Assembly: GCA_005884665.1 (NCBI GenBank)
Contig: VBAT01000010.1
Location: 394,605 to 447,274, forward strand
Direction: 5' to 3'
Origin: Bacteroidota bacterium
GTDB taxonomy: Bacteria; Bacteroidota; Bacteroidia; Chitinophagales; Chitinophagaceae
Length of the DNA stretch: 52,670 nt
Numbering within the stretch: position 1 is the first letter of the stretch; each line of letters starts with the position of its first letter. Position numbers and translations under genes: made by a program. The notes below the pieces were generated by a model that saw nothing but the letters and a program-made list of their open reading frames with translations, made no database searches and was not told the DNA's origin. Positions 28,243-41,000 of this stretch are shown one piece after another.

Positions 28243-30492
28243 TTATTTTTTTTCAGGAAGGGCATACACCACATAACCTTTTTTCATTGCACCAGGCTTT
28301 ATTGAATGGTTATAACTGTCAGGACTAAAGTTTGCGCTGGCATTTACCACCAGGTATTGTTTTCCCTTGTAGGTGTACATGGTTGGCTGCCCCTGCACTT
28401 CATTACTTAATGTGGTTTCCCATAATATCTTTCCAGTGTCCGCATCGAATGCATAGAGTTTACCTCCCTTAGCCGTTGCAAAAACTACTCCTGTCGAAGT
28501 AATAACCATGCCTTTCCTTAGCGCACCCGCCGGAGCTCCTTTGGATTTATCTCCTTTAACGTAAGCTGAGTCTTCGCCAATAGGCATTCTCCATTTGATG
28601 GTTCCGTTATTTAAATCATAAGCAAGAATAGAGGACCACGGTGGTGCGGCTAAACCCATCCACTCGGTACCATAGTCCGTTGTATAGCGGTTTTCAGGAT
28701 GGCTTACACCTTCCGGGTACTCTGACATAGGAGTTCCTTTGCTGGCATCCGGTTTAATACGGGCACCTCCAGAATCTACTATTGGACCGGTGGCTTTTTT
28801 ATTATCGCCTCTTCTGCCGGGAAAATTAAAACTCCGGGGAATACCGCCCATATAACGGAATAGTGAACTCAGCGTTTGTTCATCCACATGAATGAGACCT
28901 GGCATACGGCCGCGGCCATTTTGCACAATATTTTTGAATTCATCATAGAAGACACGCTGTCCAATGTTTACCAGTGAAGGTCCCACCAATCCTTGCAGTT
29001 TATCACCATGGCAACTTTGACAATTGGCCGTATAAAATATTTTTACTTTATTCAGGTCATTCTCCGACAGGTCAATTTTAGGTGGTACTACTTTGTTCAA
29101 TTTGTAAATAGAAGCATATTCCTGTGTAAGTATATACATGATGCCATTCTTCGGGTCGCAAGCTGTATTGCCATAATTAGCCCCTCCTAATGCACCCGGC
29201 ATCATGATAGTTTCATATTTATCTGACGGGGGTACATAAAGACCAGATTTAGCAGAGTCCAATCTCTTAAACCATTTCTGTTTTATACTATCAGGAAAGA
29301 AAGGATTCAATGTTTCCTTTGTTACTTCATGGCGGGTAAAACTCGGTAACGATGGAACCGGTTGTGTTGGCCAGGCCATTTCCCCGGGCATTTCACTGGC
29401 AGGAAACGGTTTTTCTTCAATTGGGAATACCGGCTCTCCGTTTTCACGGTTGAAAACAAACACGAAACCATGTTTGGTGGCTATGGCAACAGCATCAATT
29501 TTTTTACCATCACGATTTACTGTTAACAATTGCGGAGCGGCAGAAAGGTCATAATCCCAAATATCGTGGTGAACTGTTTGATAATGCCAGATACGTTTTC
29601 CGGTTCGGGCATCCAATGCTACCAGCGAATTACCAAACAGATTGCTTCCCAGGCGATCAGCCCCATAATAATCATAAGTTGGAGAACCCAGCGGTAGAAA
29701 CACGATGCCCCTGCTTTCATCTACTGACATTTCACTCCAAACATTTACACCTCCTACGTACTTATATGCATCTTTGGGCCAGGTATCGTATCCAAATTCA
29801 CCCGGCTGTGGCAGAGTATGAAATGTCCATTCAAGTTTTCCGGTAACAATATTATAGGCCCTTATATAGCCCGGGGGCGAAAAGTAGCCTTCACCGGGAG
29901 CTGAACCCAGTATTATTAAATCATTATAAATAACTCCCGGCGTCATGGCCTGCATTCTCCGGATCGAAGTAGGATCCCGTTCCAGGCCAGCCCGCATATC
30001 CACATACCCGCTATCTCCAAATTTCTTAATAGATTTCCCGGTGATGGCATCAATTTCCTGGAGAGAATTATTCAGCGTAAACACCAGGCGCTTGTCTTTT
30101 CCGTTTTTGCTTTCCCAGTAGTTAAGACCTCTTCGGGATAGACCCTGCAGGTTAGTATGAATCCAAATTTCTTTCCCGGTTACAATACTCAAAGCAATGA
30201 TCGAGGAATTCTTTCCATATACATACATGGTAGTATCTGCTACAATAGGTTGAAACATGTATGGGATATTGTCCTCTGTTGAATACGACCAGGCAACCTG
30301 CAACTTGCTAACGTTTTGCCTGGTGATTTCTGCGGCATCAAAATATTTTGACTGATCCGGCCCACCGCCGTATTGCGACCATGTAGTATGATTGTAAGAT
30401 GAAGAACCTGTATTACAACTTAAATAAGCAAACAGGCATGATAGTGCAATAATTGCACAGGTAATTTTGGTGGGTCCTTTTTTCTGATTCAT
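28243..30492 (-). CDS. PQQ-dependent dehydrogenase lipoprotein with inserted cytochrome c domain
   Basis: This membrane-anchored quinoprotein should oxidise a sugar or alcohol in the periplasm and pass electrons to its own heme. The SpII signal ends in YLSC (Cys26). The propeller begins TTWSQYGGGPDQSKYFDAA and contains the active-site strand YQTVHHDIWDYDLSAAPQL (about 305-321), typical of membrane glucose and quinate/polyol dehydrogenases. GGANYGNTACDPKNGIMYILTQE closes the first part. A cytochrome c domain (about 478-545) is inserted, with heme motif CQSCH (491-495) and likely axial Met530 in GRGRMPG. The propeller resumes at about 600 and ends near YLVVNASANF. The heme domain inside the propeller replaces a separate electron acceptor. 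Genes for PQQ synthesis are not in the window. Confidence 0.88.
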   Translation of the reverse strand: MNQKKGPTKITCAIIALSCLFAYLSCNTGSSSYNHTTWSQYGGGPDQSKYFDAAEITRQNVSKLQVAWSYSTEDNIPYMFQPIVADTTMYVYGKNSSIIALSIVTGKEIWIHTNLQGLSRRGLNYWESKNGKDKRLVFTLNNSLQEIDAITGKSIKKFGDSGYVDMRAGLERDPTSIRRMQAMTPGVIYNDLIILGSAPGEGYFSPPGYIRAYNIVTGKLEWTFHTLPQPGEFGYDTWPKDAYKYVGGVNVWSEMSVDESRGIVFLPLGSPTYDYYGADRLGSNLFGNSLVALDARTGKRIWHYQTVHHDIWDYDLSAAPQLLTVNRDGKKIDAVAIATKHGFVFVFNRENGEPVFPIEEKPFPASEMPGEMAWPTQPVPSLPSFTRHEVTKETLNPFFPDSIKQKWFKRLDSAKSGLYVPPSDKYETIMMPGALGGANYGNTACDPKNGIMYILTQEYASIYKLNKVVPPKIDLSENDLNKVKIFYTANCQSCHGDKLQGLVGPSLVNIGQRVFYDEFKNIVQNGRGRMPGLIHVDEQTLSSLFRYMGGIPRSFNFPGRRGDNKKATGPIVDSGGARIKPDASKGTPMSEYPEGVSHPENRYTTDYGTEWMGLAAPPWSSILAYDLNNGTIKWRMPIGEDSAYVKGDKSKGAPAGALRKGMVITSTGVVFATAKGGKLYAFDADTGKILWETTLSNEVQGQPTMYTYKGKQYLVVNASANFSPDSYNHSIKPGAMKKGYVVYALPEKK

Positions 30493-30590
30493 ACTGCAAG
30501 TATTAAATTAAACCTTTCCCTGCCTCACTCTTATTACAGCAAGCCCGGACGTTTTCTCTTTTTAATCGTTAATCAAAAAAGAAGGATAAT

Positions 30591-32549
<1,959 letters not shown>

Positions 32550-32552
32550 TTA

Positions 32553-33773
<1,221 letters not shown>

Positions 33774-33789
33774 TTATATAGTTTAGATG

Positions 33790-33897
33790 TTATTTGAACA
33801 GTTCTTGTAAAGTTGTTGAGAGATATATTTCATAATTCATCCAGGTATGCCCACCCGAAACGTTATATGTTTCAAATGATAATTTGAATGTGTACAG
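33790..33897 (-). pseudogene. C-terminal remnant of a CE1 esterase
   Basis: The last 35 codons before the stop at 33790 read as the C-terminus of a CE1 esterase: NVSGGHTWMNYEIYLSTTLQELFK. They match in pattern the ends of the two intact esterases ([22 protein letters not shown] in one), including the catalytic histidine of GGHTW. Upstream the frame stays open to 33984 but no longer looks like an esterase, and no nucleophile elbow is found. This is a stump of a third esterase gene, lost except for its end. Confidence 0.7.
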
Positions 33898-34281
33898 CGG
33901 CCTCAAAGCAATGAGATACTGACAATGCATGAAGCGCTTGCTGATGAGAACAGCCACAGGCATTACTATGAAACTAAAAAGCAATCGGTTTACTCCTTTG
34001 TTATATAAATGACGATGTGATCAAGCTGCAAAAAACATCATGAAATAAATGTCATTTTAACACTTACAAATAAAATTAATGCTAAAAAGTCATGTATTTG
34101 TGCATAAAAACTCAGTGGTGAATTTTATAAAAGCCGGGTAAGAAGTGCTCTGTTACTTTACCGTTTATTAATATTTTGAATTTAAGAAAGTAATATTTTA
34201 TCGATATATTTATTCTAACTATCGGGATCTGATTGGACAGATTGCTAACAACTTGTTGTTATTTCTCTTTATTAACTGCTG
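33898..34281. other. 384-base region between the esterase remnant and the ECF sigma gene
   Basis: This AT-rich stretch should hold the divergent promoters of the minus-strand esterase run and of the sigma factor. I see no gene, no strong hairpin and no convincing TTTG/TAnnTTTG pair. Further decayed pieces of the esterase could be hidden here but I could not recognise them. Confidence 0.4.
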
Positions 34282-34857
34282 ATGAAAGAAGGTTCAGTAA
34301 AACTTGAGAAGGAGTTGCTGCAAGGCCTGCAACAAAACCACGAGGAGGCGCTTGCCTCGCTAATGAAGATGTATTATGCTAATCTATATAACTATGGTGC
34401 AAGATTTACAAAAGATGATGGATTGATTAAAGATTGCATACAGGAAGTTTTTATCAGCTTGTGGCAGCGAAGGGAAACTGCAGAGAGTATTTTATCTCCC
34501 AGGTATTATTTTCTGCGTGCTATCAAAAACAAAGTCCTTAAGGCGATACACAAAAATGTCGACAAGATATCATCGGCTGATTTGCAGGGTGAGTATGATT
34601 TTTTTCATGATTTTTCTATTGAACAGGTTATTGCTGAAAAGCAGGTTTCTAAGGAAAAAGCCATTAAATTAAGAAATGTATTGTCACTTCTTTCCAAAAA
34701 ACAAAAAGAAATTATTTATTTGAAATATTATCAATACCTGGATCATGGCCAAATCGCCGAGTTAATGAACATCAGCAGGCAATCAGTATATAACTTACTT
34801 CACGAAGTAATACACAAACTACGAAGCTTGTGGCACACAGGGTCTGTGGTACATTGA
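34282..34857 (+). CDS. ECF-type RNA polymerase sigma factor
   Basis: A 191-residue sigma factor. Region 2 (about residues 20-85) has the core-binding helix FTKDDGLIKDCIQEVFISLWQ and the -10 recognition part ILSPRYYFLRAIKNKVLK. Region 4 (about 130-185) has LSLLSKKQKEIIYLKYYQ and the helix-turn-helix HGQIAELMNISRQSVYNLLHEVIHKLR. Bacteroidota ECF factors of this kind usually sit next to a FecR anti-sigma gene and an STN-bearing SusC. Neither is visible here: the next gene is convergent, and the two SusC proteins of the window lack the STN domain. It may act by another trigger or control the adjacent divergent esterase run. The target is unknown. Confidence 0.9.
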   Translation: MKEGSVKLEKELLQGLQQNHEEALASLMKMYYANLYNYGARFTKDDGLIKDCIQEVFISLWQRRETAESILSPRYYFLRAIKNKVLKAIHKNVDKISSADLQGEYDFFHDFSIEQVIAEKQVSKEKAIKLRNVLSLLSKKQKEIIYLKYYQYLDHGQIAELMNISRQSVYNLLHEVIHKLRSLWHTGSVVH

Positions 34858-35038
34858 TCCCATCCAGAATTATTCTTTTCCCCACATATAGCACACAAAA
34901 TTCTCTCCCGGGTTTCTTTTTATTTGAAGATTAATGATTTTGTCAGGATCGCCATTTTTTAACTCCATAAAGCTCGGGAATCAATGACGATCTGGTCAGG
35001 CAATTTTTCCGTGCCCGCTAAATTTGGGAATTTTCAGA

Positions 35039-35071
35039 CAAGCTTTGAAGGCATCATGTCGCAAGCTTTGA
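35039..35071. repeat. 10-bp direct repeat CAAGCTTTGA
   Basis: The decamer CAAGCTTTGA occurs at 35039-35048 and 35062-35071, 23 bases apart, in the convergent gap between the sigma factor and the ThuA-like gene. It contains an AAGCTT palindrome. No function can be assigned, and the surrounding 231-base gap shows nothing else clear. Confidence 0.4.
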
Positions 35072-35089
35072 TATCGAAGATCGAGATAT

Positions 35090-36007
35090 TTAATAGCGTA
35101 TGGGAGTGTCTCTTGAATCAGCGTACGCCATGGTATAATCTAATTTTTTAACGGTGCCCGCTATATAACTAATACCCTTAAATAGGTGTTGTACATAAAC
35201 GGGTTCAGTATAATCTTTTTTATCATGACCCAAAGTAGTACACCATGTATGTCCTCCATCAAAATCGTTTGTCCAGGCGGCAGGATACAATTCAGAAAAA
35301 CCGGCTGCATTTTTAATAATGAGATTTCTTTGCACTGTATCCGATATATCCAGTGTAGTAATGTCGTGGGCTAATATTGTTTTTGTACCTGGATATAATT
35401 CTTTTGCAAAATAACATTCATCTTCTTTCTCCCAGACCTTAGGCAAACCCTGGACAGAGGGATGCGAAGGATCAATCACCTTAACAGTAAATTTTTGAAA
35501 TTTCGCGTGCCATGCAAAGGTTCCACCAAGCATCATCTTAAACCATTTCCAGTTTCGCTCTGTCCCCGTCACAGAATGAATTCCTACAAATCCGCCCCCC
35601 GCTTCTATATAACGCCTGAAAGCCAAGCGTTGTACATCCGTATCAAAGACATCGTTGTTGGTGCTTGGGAATATAAGGAGGGTATACCGCTTCAGGTTTT
35701 CCTCTGTCATTACAGAAGGGTTACTGGACGTGTCTACTTTGAATCCATATTGTTTGCCGAGTTGCTGAATACAACTTACAGCACTTGGTATATTATCATG
35801 CACATATCCTTTTCCATTTTTTGTGTAAACAAGCACGGTTACTTTTTTCCATTCGTCCCGATAGCTATCGGGAACGATCGGCTTCACTTTGTTCTGTGCA
35901 TATACACTCGTGAAAAATGCAAACCCGATACCTGCCTGTCCGATAGGCAGGGCCATTGGATGGAATACTAAGGAAAGGGCAAACACCAGCCTGGCAATCA
36001 TTTTCAT
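35090..36007 (-). CDS. exported ThuA-like protein
   Basis: A class I glutamine-amidotransferase-like fold of the ThuA family, common in Bacteroidota sugar loci and of unsettled biochemical role. The fold is supported by VTVLVYTKNGKGYVHDNI, LIFPSTNNDVF, FRRYIEAGGGFVGIHSVTG (the elbow region) and YPAAWTNDFDGGHTWCTTLGHDKKDY. Length of 305 is normal. The N-terminus is odd: the hydrophobic stretch of the signal peptide (FALSLVFHP...FAFFTSVYAQ) is interrupted by ALPIGQAGIG, which is encoded by a hairpin element at 35931-35951. A second palindrome at 35856-35873 encodes PDSYR just after the signal peptide. Both keep the frame. The gene lies downstream of the second SusC/SusD pair on the same strand. 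Confidence 0.82.
   Translation of the reverse strand: MKMIARLVFALSLVFHPMALPIGQAGIGFAFFTSVYAQNKVKPIVPDSYRDEWKKVTVLVYTKNGKGYVHDNIPSAVSCIQQLGKQYGFKVDTSSNPSVMTEENLKRYTLLIFPSTNNDVFDTDVQRLAFRRYIEAGGGFVGIHSVTGTERNWKWFKMMLGGTFAWHAKFQKFTVKVIDPSHPSVQGLPKVWEKEDECYFAKELYPGTKTILAHDITTLDISDTVQRNLIIKNAAGFSELYPAAWTNDFDGGHTWCTTLGHDKKDYTEPVYVQHLFKGISYIAGTVKKLDYTMAYADSRDTPIRY
35856..35873. repeat. 18-bp palindrome TCCCGATAGCTATCGGGA within ThuA
   Basis: A perfect 18-base palindrome lies inside the coding sequence and encodes PDSYR. Sequences of this form are familiar as scattered short repeats in Bacteroidota genomes. It is the only complete copy in the window; a half copy (CTATCGGGA) occurs near 34220. Confidence 0.75.
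35931..35951. repeat. hairpin element CCTGCCT-N7-AGGCAGG within the ThuA signal peptide
   Basis: Seven perfect base pairs flank a 7-base loop. The element is read in frame as part of ALPIGQAG and interrupts the hydrophobic core of the signal peptide. It looks like an inserted short interspersed palindromic repeat. It lies 58 bases from the other palindrome in the same gene. Confidence 0.7.
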
Positions 36008-36145
36008 GATACATATTTAGTGATTATTGAGCCATGCGTCTAGCTGCCTGTTGGCATATAACAACCTTGTGCGTGACCTCATAAGCATAGGTTCATCGAT
36101 CTTCACGCAACGATGATGGTTATTATGTGTTCCTATACAAAAAAA

Positions 36146-37981
36146 TCAATCCTCTGGTATTGCGTCCAATGGCGGAACATTCAAATCTGCACCAGTGTAT
36201 CCAATGTTTTGATTGATACGCCCGTCTGTATTAGCGGAAATGGCAGATTGAGGAACGGGCCATAATACATGAAATTGACTGATCTTGAACATATCCTGGT
36301 GGATAGTAACAAAATTGTTCCTATAAAAACCATTTTTCTCCAATATTCTGTCAACCATAAAATTAGAAACAGAAAAATTATTCAAAGCATAGGTTTTACC
36401 ATTGTAAGGTTGACCAGTTTTTGCAAACAGGTAGGCGATCCGGGTCAACTCTGTTTTCCGGCCTTCTTCATAATATAACTCCCTGGCTCGTTCGTCTAAT
36501 ATAGTACCGATACTCATTTTAGCAGCTGTATAAGGAGCACACCCTGCTCTTTGTCTTACTTTATTTACATCAGCCGCAGCATTGGCCATATCGTTTTTCC
36601 AAACATAGGCTTCTGCACGTATCAGGTAAGTTTCTGCGAGGCGCATTACATACCAATCGGTATTTCCACCCCTCATTGGAGTATTTTCAACGTCCGGAAT
36701 ATAAAGTTTATAATGCGGCCATGGATACCATTGGCGTAAAGTATCTGAGCATAAAAGTGTTCCTGTCGAACTATACAAACGCAATCTTTGACCATAGTAA
36801 GGGTCGACATTCTTCAGTGCAGGGTTACTATATCGTACGTTTTCCATATACATCCAGTTACCCGATGTTGAATCATGCCTGAGATCATTTACATCATCCC
36901 ATATCTCATTATAGTGGTAAGAAGTTGAACGGCAGCGACCGATGCCACGGCCATACAATTGCATATTATCAATCTCAATATTGGCAAGAGCCGATATACC
37001 TGTACCGCCATTTGGTGTTCTGATACCTGCAATGGATATACCGGGGGCTGCCTGGCGCATAGATTGAATGCCACCAACAAATCTGCCTGCATTTCCAAAA
37101 GCATCAGTAACTAAGAACAAAACTTCAGTATTGGTTGCGGCAGCTTTGTTTGCCGGACGGTGTAAATCCCAGATAACATTTTTGGAGGCAATACCTGCGT
37201 CCACGCCAAACCTGCTCGTCATTAATTTATAAGTACCATTATTAATAACGGCACTGGCAGCAGCAATCGCATCATCAAACAGACCCAATGCCAGATCTAT
37301 TTTGGCCAGTAAATGATAGATGGCGCCCCTGTTTACATCTCCTCTATCGGATTTCCATGGTACCCAAAGAACAGCGCTGTCAAGGTCCCTTTTCATCCGC
37401 TGTAAGATCACATCTCTTTTTACCGTGGCATAATCTGTTTTTGCACTGGTTAATTCTTTTAAAGGACAGGGGACATCACCAAACTGATTGGTTAAACGGT
37501 AATAATCATAGGCTCTGAAAAAATAGGCTTTGCCTTTAATCATGTTTTTAGTAGAATCAGGAATAGCCGTTGCGGCCGGAAGCCGGGAAATAATGGTATT
37601 GGCTAAACGAATCCCTACCCATTCCTGGTTCCAGTACCAGCCAATTTTATTTGCATCCACACTATTCAGATTTGCATCCGGTTTAATCTGTACATCTAAG
37701 TTTTGTGCCGGACCTGTTTTATCATCTGTTCCTTCTACGGCTATTTCTGAAAAGATGGTTTCGGAAATAATCGGGGCGCCATCACCATACCATTCGTCTT
37801 TTAGATTTTTTGCACAACCATTTAAGGCTGAACTAAATCCCACCACGTCTACTAGTGTATTTTCAGGAGAAAAGAAGGAGAGTGGTTTGGGTTTCAACCA
37901 GTCTTTTTTACAACCCTCCAAAAGCATCACGCCAATAACCATGATGGCTGGCAGGCTAAGTAATTTATATAAATTTTTCAT
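36146..37981 (-). CDS. SusD/RagB-like glycan-binding surface lipoprotein (second pair)
   Basis: The second SusD of the window, expected to bind glycan at the cell surface with the SusC at 38005-41241. The SpII signal ends in MLLEGC (Cys24) followed by KKDWLKPKP. The classic SusD N-terminal TPR block is clear: WNQEWVGIRLANTIISRLP, IKGKAYFFRAYDYYRLTNQFGDVP and VNRGAIYHLLAKIDLALG. Near the C-terminus VMRLAETYLIRAEAYVWKNDMANAAADVNKVRQRA and ILDERARELYYEEGRK are also standard, so it is of the common SusD branch, unlike the first SusD. Length of 611 is somewhat long but normal. It starts 23 bases after the SusC stop. Confidence 0.94.
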   Translation of the reverse strand: MKNLYKLLSLPAIMVIGVMLLEGCKKDWLKPKPLSFFSPENTLVDVVGFSSALNGCAKNLKDEWYGDGAPIISETIFSEIAVEGTDDKTGPAQNLDVQIKPDANLNSVDANKIGWYWNQEWVGIRLANTIISRLPAATAIPDSTKNMIKGKAYFFRAYDYYRLTNQFGDVPCPLKELTSAKTDYATVKRDVILQRMKRDLDSAVLWVPWKSDRGDVNRGAIYHLLAKIDLALGLFDDAIAAASAVINNGTYKLMTSRFGVDAGIASKNVIWDLHRPANKAAATNTEVLFLVTDAFGNAGRFVGGIQSMRQAAPGISIAGIRTPNGGTGISALANIEIDNMQLYGRGIGRCRSTSYHYNEIWDDVNDLRHDSTSGNWMYMENVRYSNPALKNVDPYYGQRLRLYSSTGTLLCSDTLRQWYPWPHYKLYIPDVENTPMRGGNTDWYVMRLAETYLIRAEAYVWKNDMANAAADVNKVRQRAGCAPYTAAKMSIGTILDERARELYYEEGRKTELTRIAYLFAKTGQPYNGKTYALNNFSVSNFMVDRILEKNGFYRNNFVTIHQDMFKISQFHVLWPVPQSAISANTDGRINQNIGYTGADLNVPPLDAIPED

Positions 37982-38004
37982 GTATTTATTATTTAACGGT
38001 TATC

Positions 38005-41000
38005 TTATAATGTCAGGTTTAATCCAAAATTATAGGTCCTTGGAACTGGAGTGATATTCGAAAGACCATCGGCTCCATGATATTCAGGATCGAAATAATT
38101 CCATTTTGAAAATACAGCAGCATTTACCACATTGGCATAAAATTTCAACGAACCTATTTTCCATTTTTGGGTAAGTTCTGCCGGAATGGTATAGGCAAGA
38201 CTGATATTACTTAACCTGACAAAGGAAGACTTTTTATACACGTTCCAGGTAATACCGCCGCCCCTGGTAGAACCAATTTTCCCATATTCATTAGTGGGGT
38301 TGTAAGGAGTCCAATAGGGTACTTCATAAAAGTTAACCCTATCATAGAAAATATTATTACTATTATTCCTGGATCCATTGGTAGCTTCATTAAATGTGCT
38401 TAGCTGACCCATCCTGGCGTATAGAACAAAAGAGAAATCGAAATTTTTATAGATCTTAAATTCGTTCCTCAAATTCCATGAATATTTAGGAGAAAAATCA
38501 CCAATAAATCTTTTGTCTGCAATTGTGTACTTGCCGTCTCCATTTCCGTCAACCAGGCGCATATCACCCGGTTGAAATCCATATTGAGTTGCCAAAGCCT
38601 TATCTGCAGTTTGCCAAACTCCCTGGATAGGATAATCGTAAACAGCAGAAATGGATTTTCCGATATACCAGTTATTAACTAGATCATCCTTTTCTGACCG
38701 GCCAATTTCCTTTCCTGTCAGAGGATCATAATCAGGAGTGGCTCCATACAGATGGATAATTTTGTTCTTGTTTGTCCAAATCCCAAAACTCGTATTCCAT
38801 GAAAAATTTCTCTTCTGCAGGTTGACAGTATTCACCGTGAATTCAACTCCTTTATTTCCTACTTCTCCAAGGTTTGTCAAAATACTACTGGGAGGGGCAA
38901 CTCCAGTGACAGAAGACAGTGTGCGGTTAACCAACAGATACTTGGTGATTCGGTTATAGAAATCAAATGAACCACTTACTTTACCTTTGAAAATAGAATA
39001 GTCCAAACCAAAATTTGTGGATCTGTTTGCTTCCCATTTCAGATTAGGGTTGGCTAAATTAGTTGCTATCAGATAAGAGGTATTATAGCGGGCTCCGCCT
39101 GATGTTATGAACTCATAAGTCCCGCCAGTTAAATTGGACAAGGCAGCATAACGACCAATTTGCCTGTTCCCGTTTTCACCGTAGGAAACTCTAAGCTTGG
39201 CATAATCCAGCCATTTTGAAAATTGCTTCATGAATTTTTCCTGGGTAAGTGTCCAGGCCACTGCCAGCGAAGGAAAAGTAGCTCTTGGATTTAGTTGTCC
39301 AAACGCCGAATAACCATCTCTGCGCACAGTTGCGGTTAATAAGTAACGTTGGTTGTAATTATAAACTACCCTGCCCATCAGGGCATCACCCGTTTCATAT
39401 TGGTCATCACTGTTAACTATGGGAGGCAGCGTAGCGTATTGAATGCCATTGTAGCCTAAGTTATCATTGGGCGCAAAATTCTCGGCCTGGATAGTGGTAT
39501 TCCATGATTGGAGTTTTTCCGCGTTTACCAGGAAGGTAGCTTCTATAGCATGTTTGCCAAAAGTTTTATTCCAGTGTAAGATATTATCCCACTGCCATGA
39601 ATAAACAGTTTGATTTCTCCTGTTGACAACTCCTTTTCTCGCTACTATATCCGGCTTTTTAGAAGACTGATGCTGGTATTCACGTAACACATCATACCGT
39701 GGAGAAAAATTGATCTGGTAAGAGAAACCAAATGGCAAATCTCCCTTTGCATAGACACTGGCAAAGAAATCATCATATTTATACAAGCGTTTTATATATG
39801 CCTGGTCTAAAAATGGATGGGTATTGGAGCCCGGATCATCGTTGGGGCTTTGTCTTACGGTTACGCCATCAGCAGCATAAAAGGAGCCCCAGGGAGTAGT
39901 AGATGCAATATCACCAAACCTGACAGGTACGGAACTTTCGTCCCTGTTAGAATATTGAAAATTGAATCCCACTGTGAAAAATTTGGCGGCTTTTGCTTCT
40001 AAATTAAGGCGGGTACGGTACGTTGTATATTTATCACCCACGGTTAATCCTTCATTGGTTAAATAGCCCAATGAAAAATAATAATTAAAATCTTCTCTTC
40101 TCTGTGTAATACTTATCGTATGATCATGTTGTATGGCGTTATCATTATAGATCAAATCTTCCCAGTCAAGAGATTTTCCTGCTTTGTAATTGTCCTTTTC
40201 AATAGGTTTAAACAAATCACGTTGGAACCATACATCAACAGGATCGAGGCCCGTGGATCCATCCAACGCTAACCACTGGGCCAGGGTAAAATTGGATGGT
40301 AATTTGGAAGGATTGGTATAAAGATATTGGATCCCCGGTTTGCTGGTAGAGTCAAAACTGGCTTTAGCCCACATGGCATCTGCACGAAATTGTAAAAATT
40401 CAGTTGCATTTAATAAGTGGGGTTGATTGACCAGTTTGTTCATGCCGAAATTGCTGTTCAACGTAATTACCGGCTTACCTGGTTTTCCTTTTTTAGTTGA
40501 AATCAGTACAACGCCGTTGGCAGATCTTGCTCCGAATACGGCAGCTGAACTGGCATCTTTTAGAATATCGATGGTTGCAATATCATTGGGATTAATATCA
40601 GCCAGTGTTCCCGGATAAATAACCCCGTCCAGCACTATCAAAGGTTGTGAGCTGGCTGTTAAGGTACCCTTGCCTCTGATCTGCAAGGTCCCGCTTTGGC
40701 CTTTGGTACTCGGGTCAAAACCAACATCTAACCCGGCAGCATTACCCCGCAACATGTCTTGTACCGATCTTGGGTTTTCATTTTCATACCGGGGGCCTTT
40801 TACCTGTGCAATTGCTCCTGTCAGGTCTTTTTTCTTGGAAGTGCCATACCCCGTTACTACCACTTCATTCAAAGAAGAAACAATTTCAGTCATTGTAATG
40901 TCAATGACGCCTCCTCCCTTGACCGAAATTTCTGTGATCTCAAAACCGGTGTAGGTGAATACCAGCACGCCGTTTTCAGGAACATCGGTCATCTGAAACC

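Noticed and set aside
35462..35971. A 169-codon open frame on the plus strand
   Set aside because: It is antisense to the ThuA-like gene, which has strong family motifs; the antisense product has none.
37530..38054. A 174-codon open frame on the plus strand
   Set aside because: It is antisense to the SusD gene and the end of SusC and has no recognisable features.
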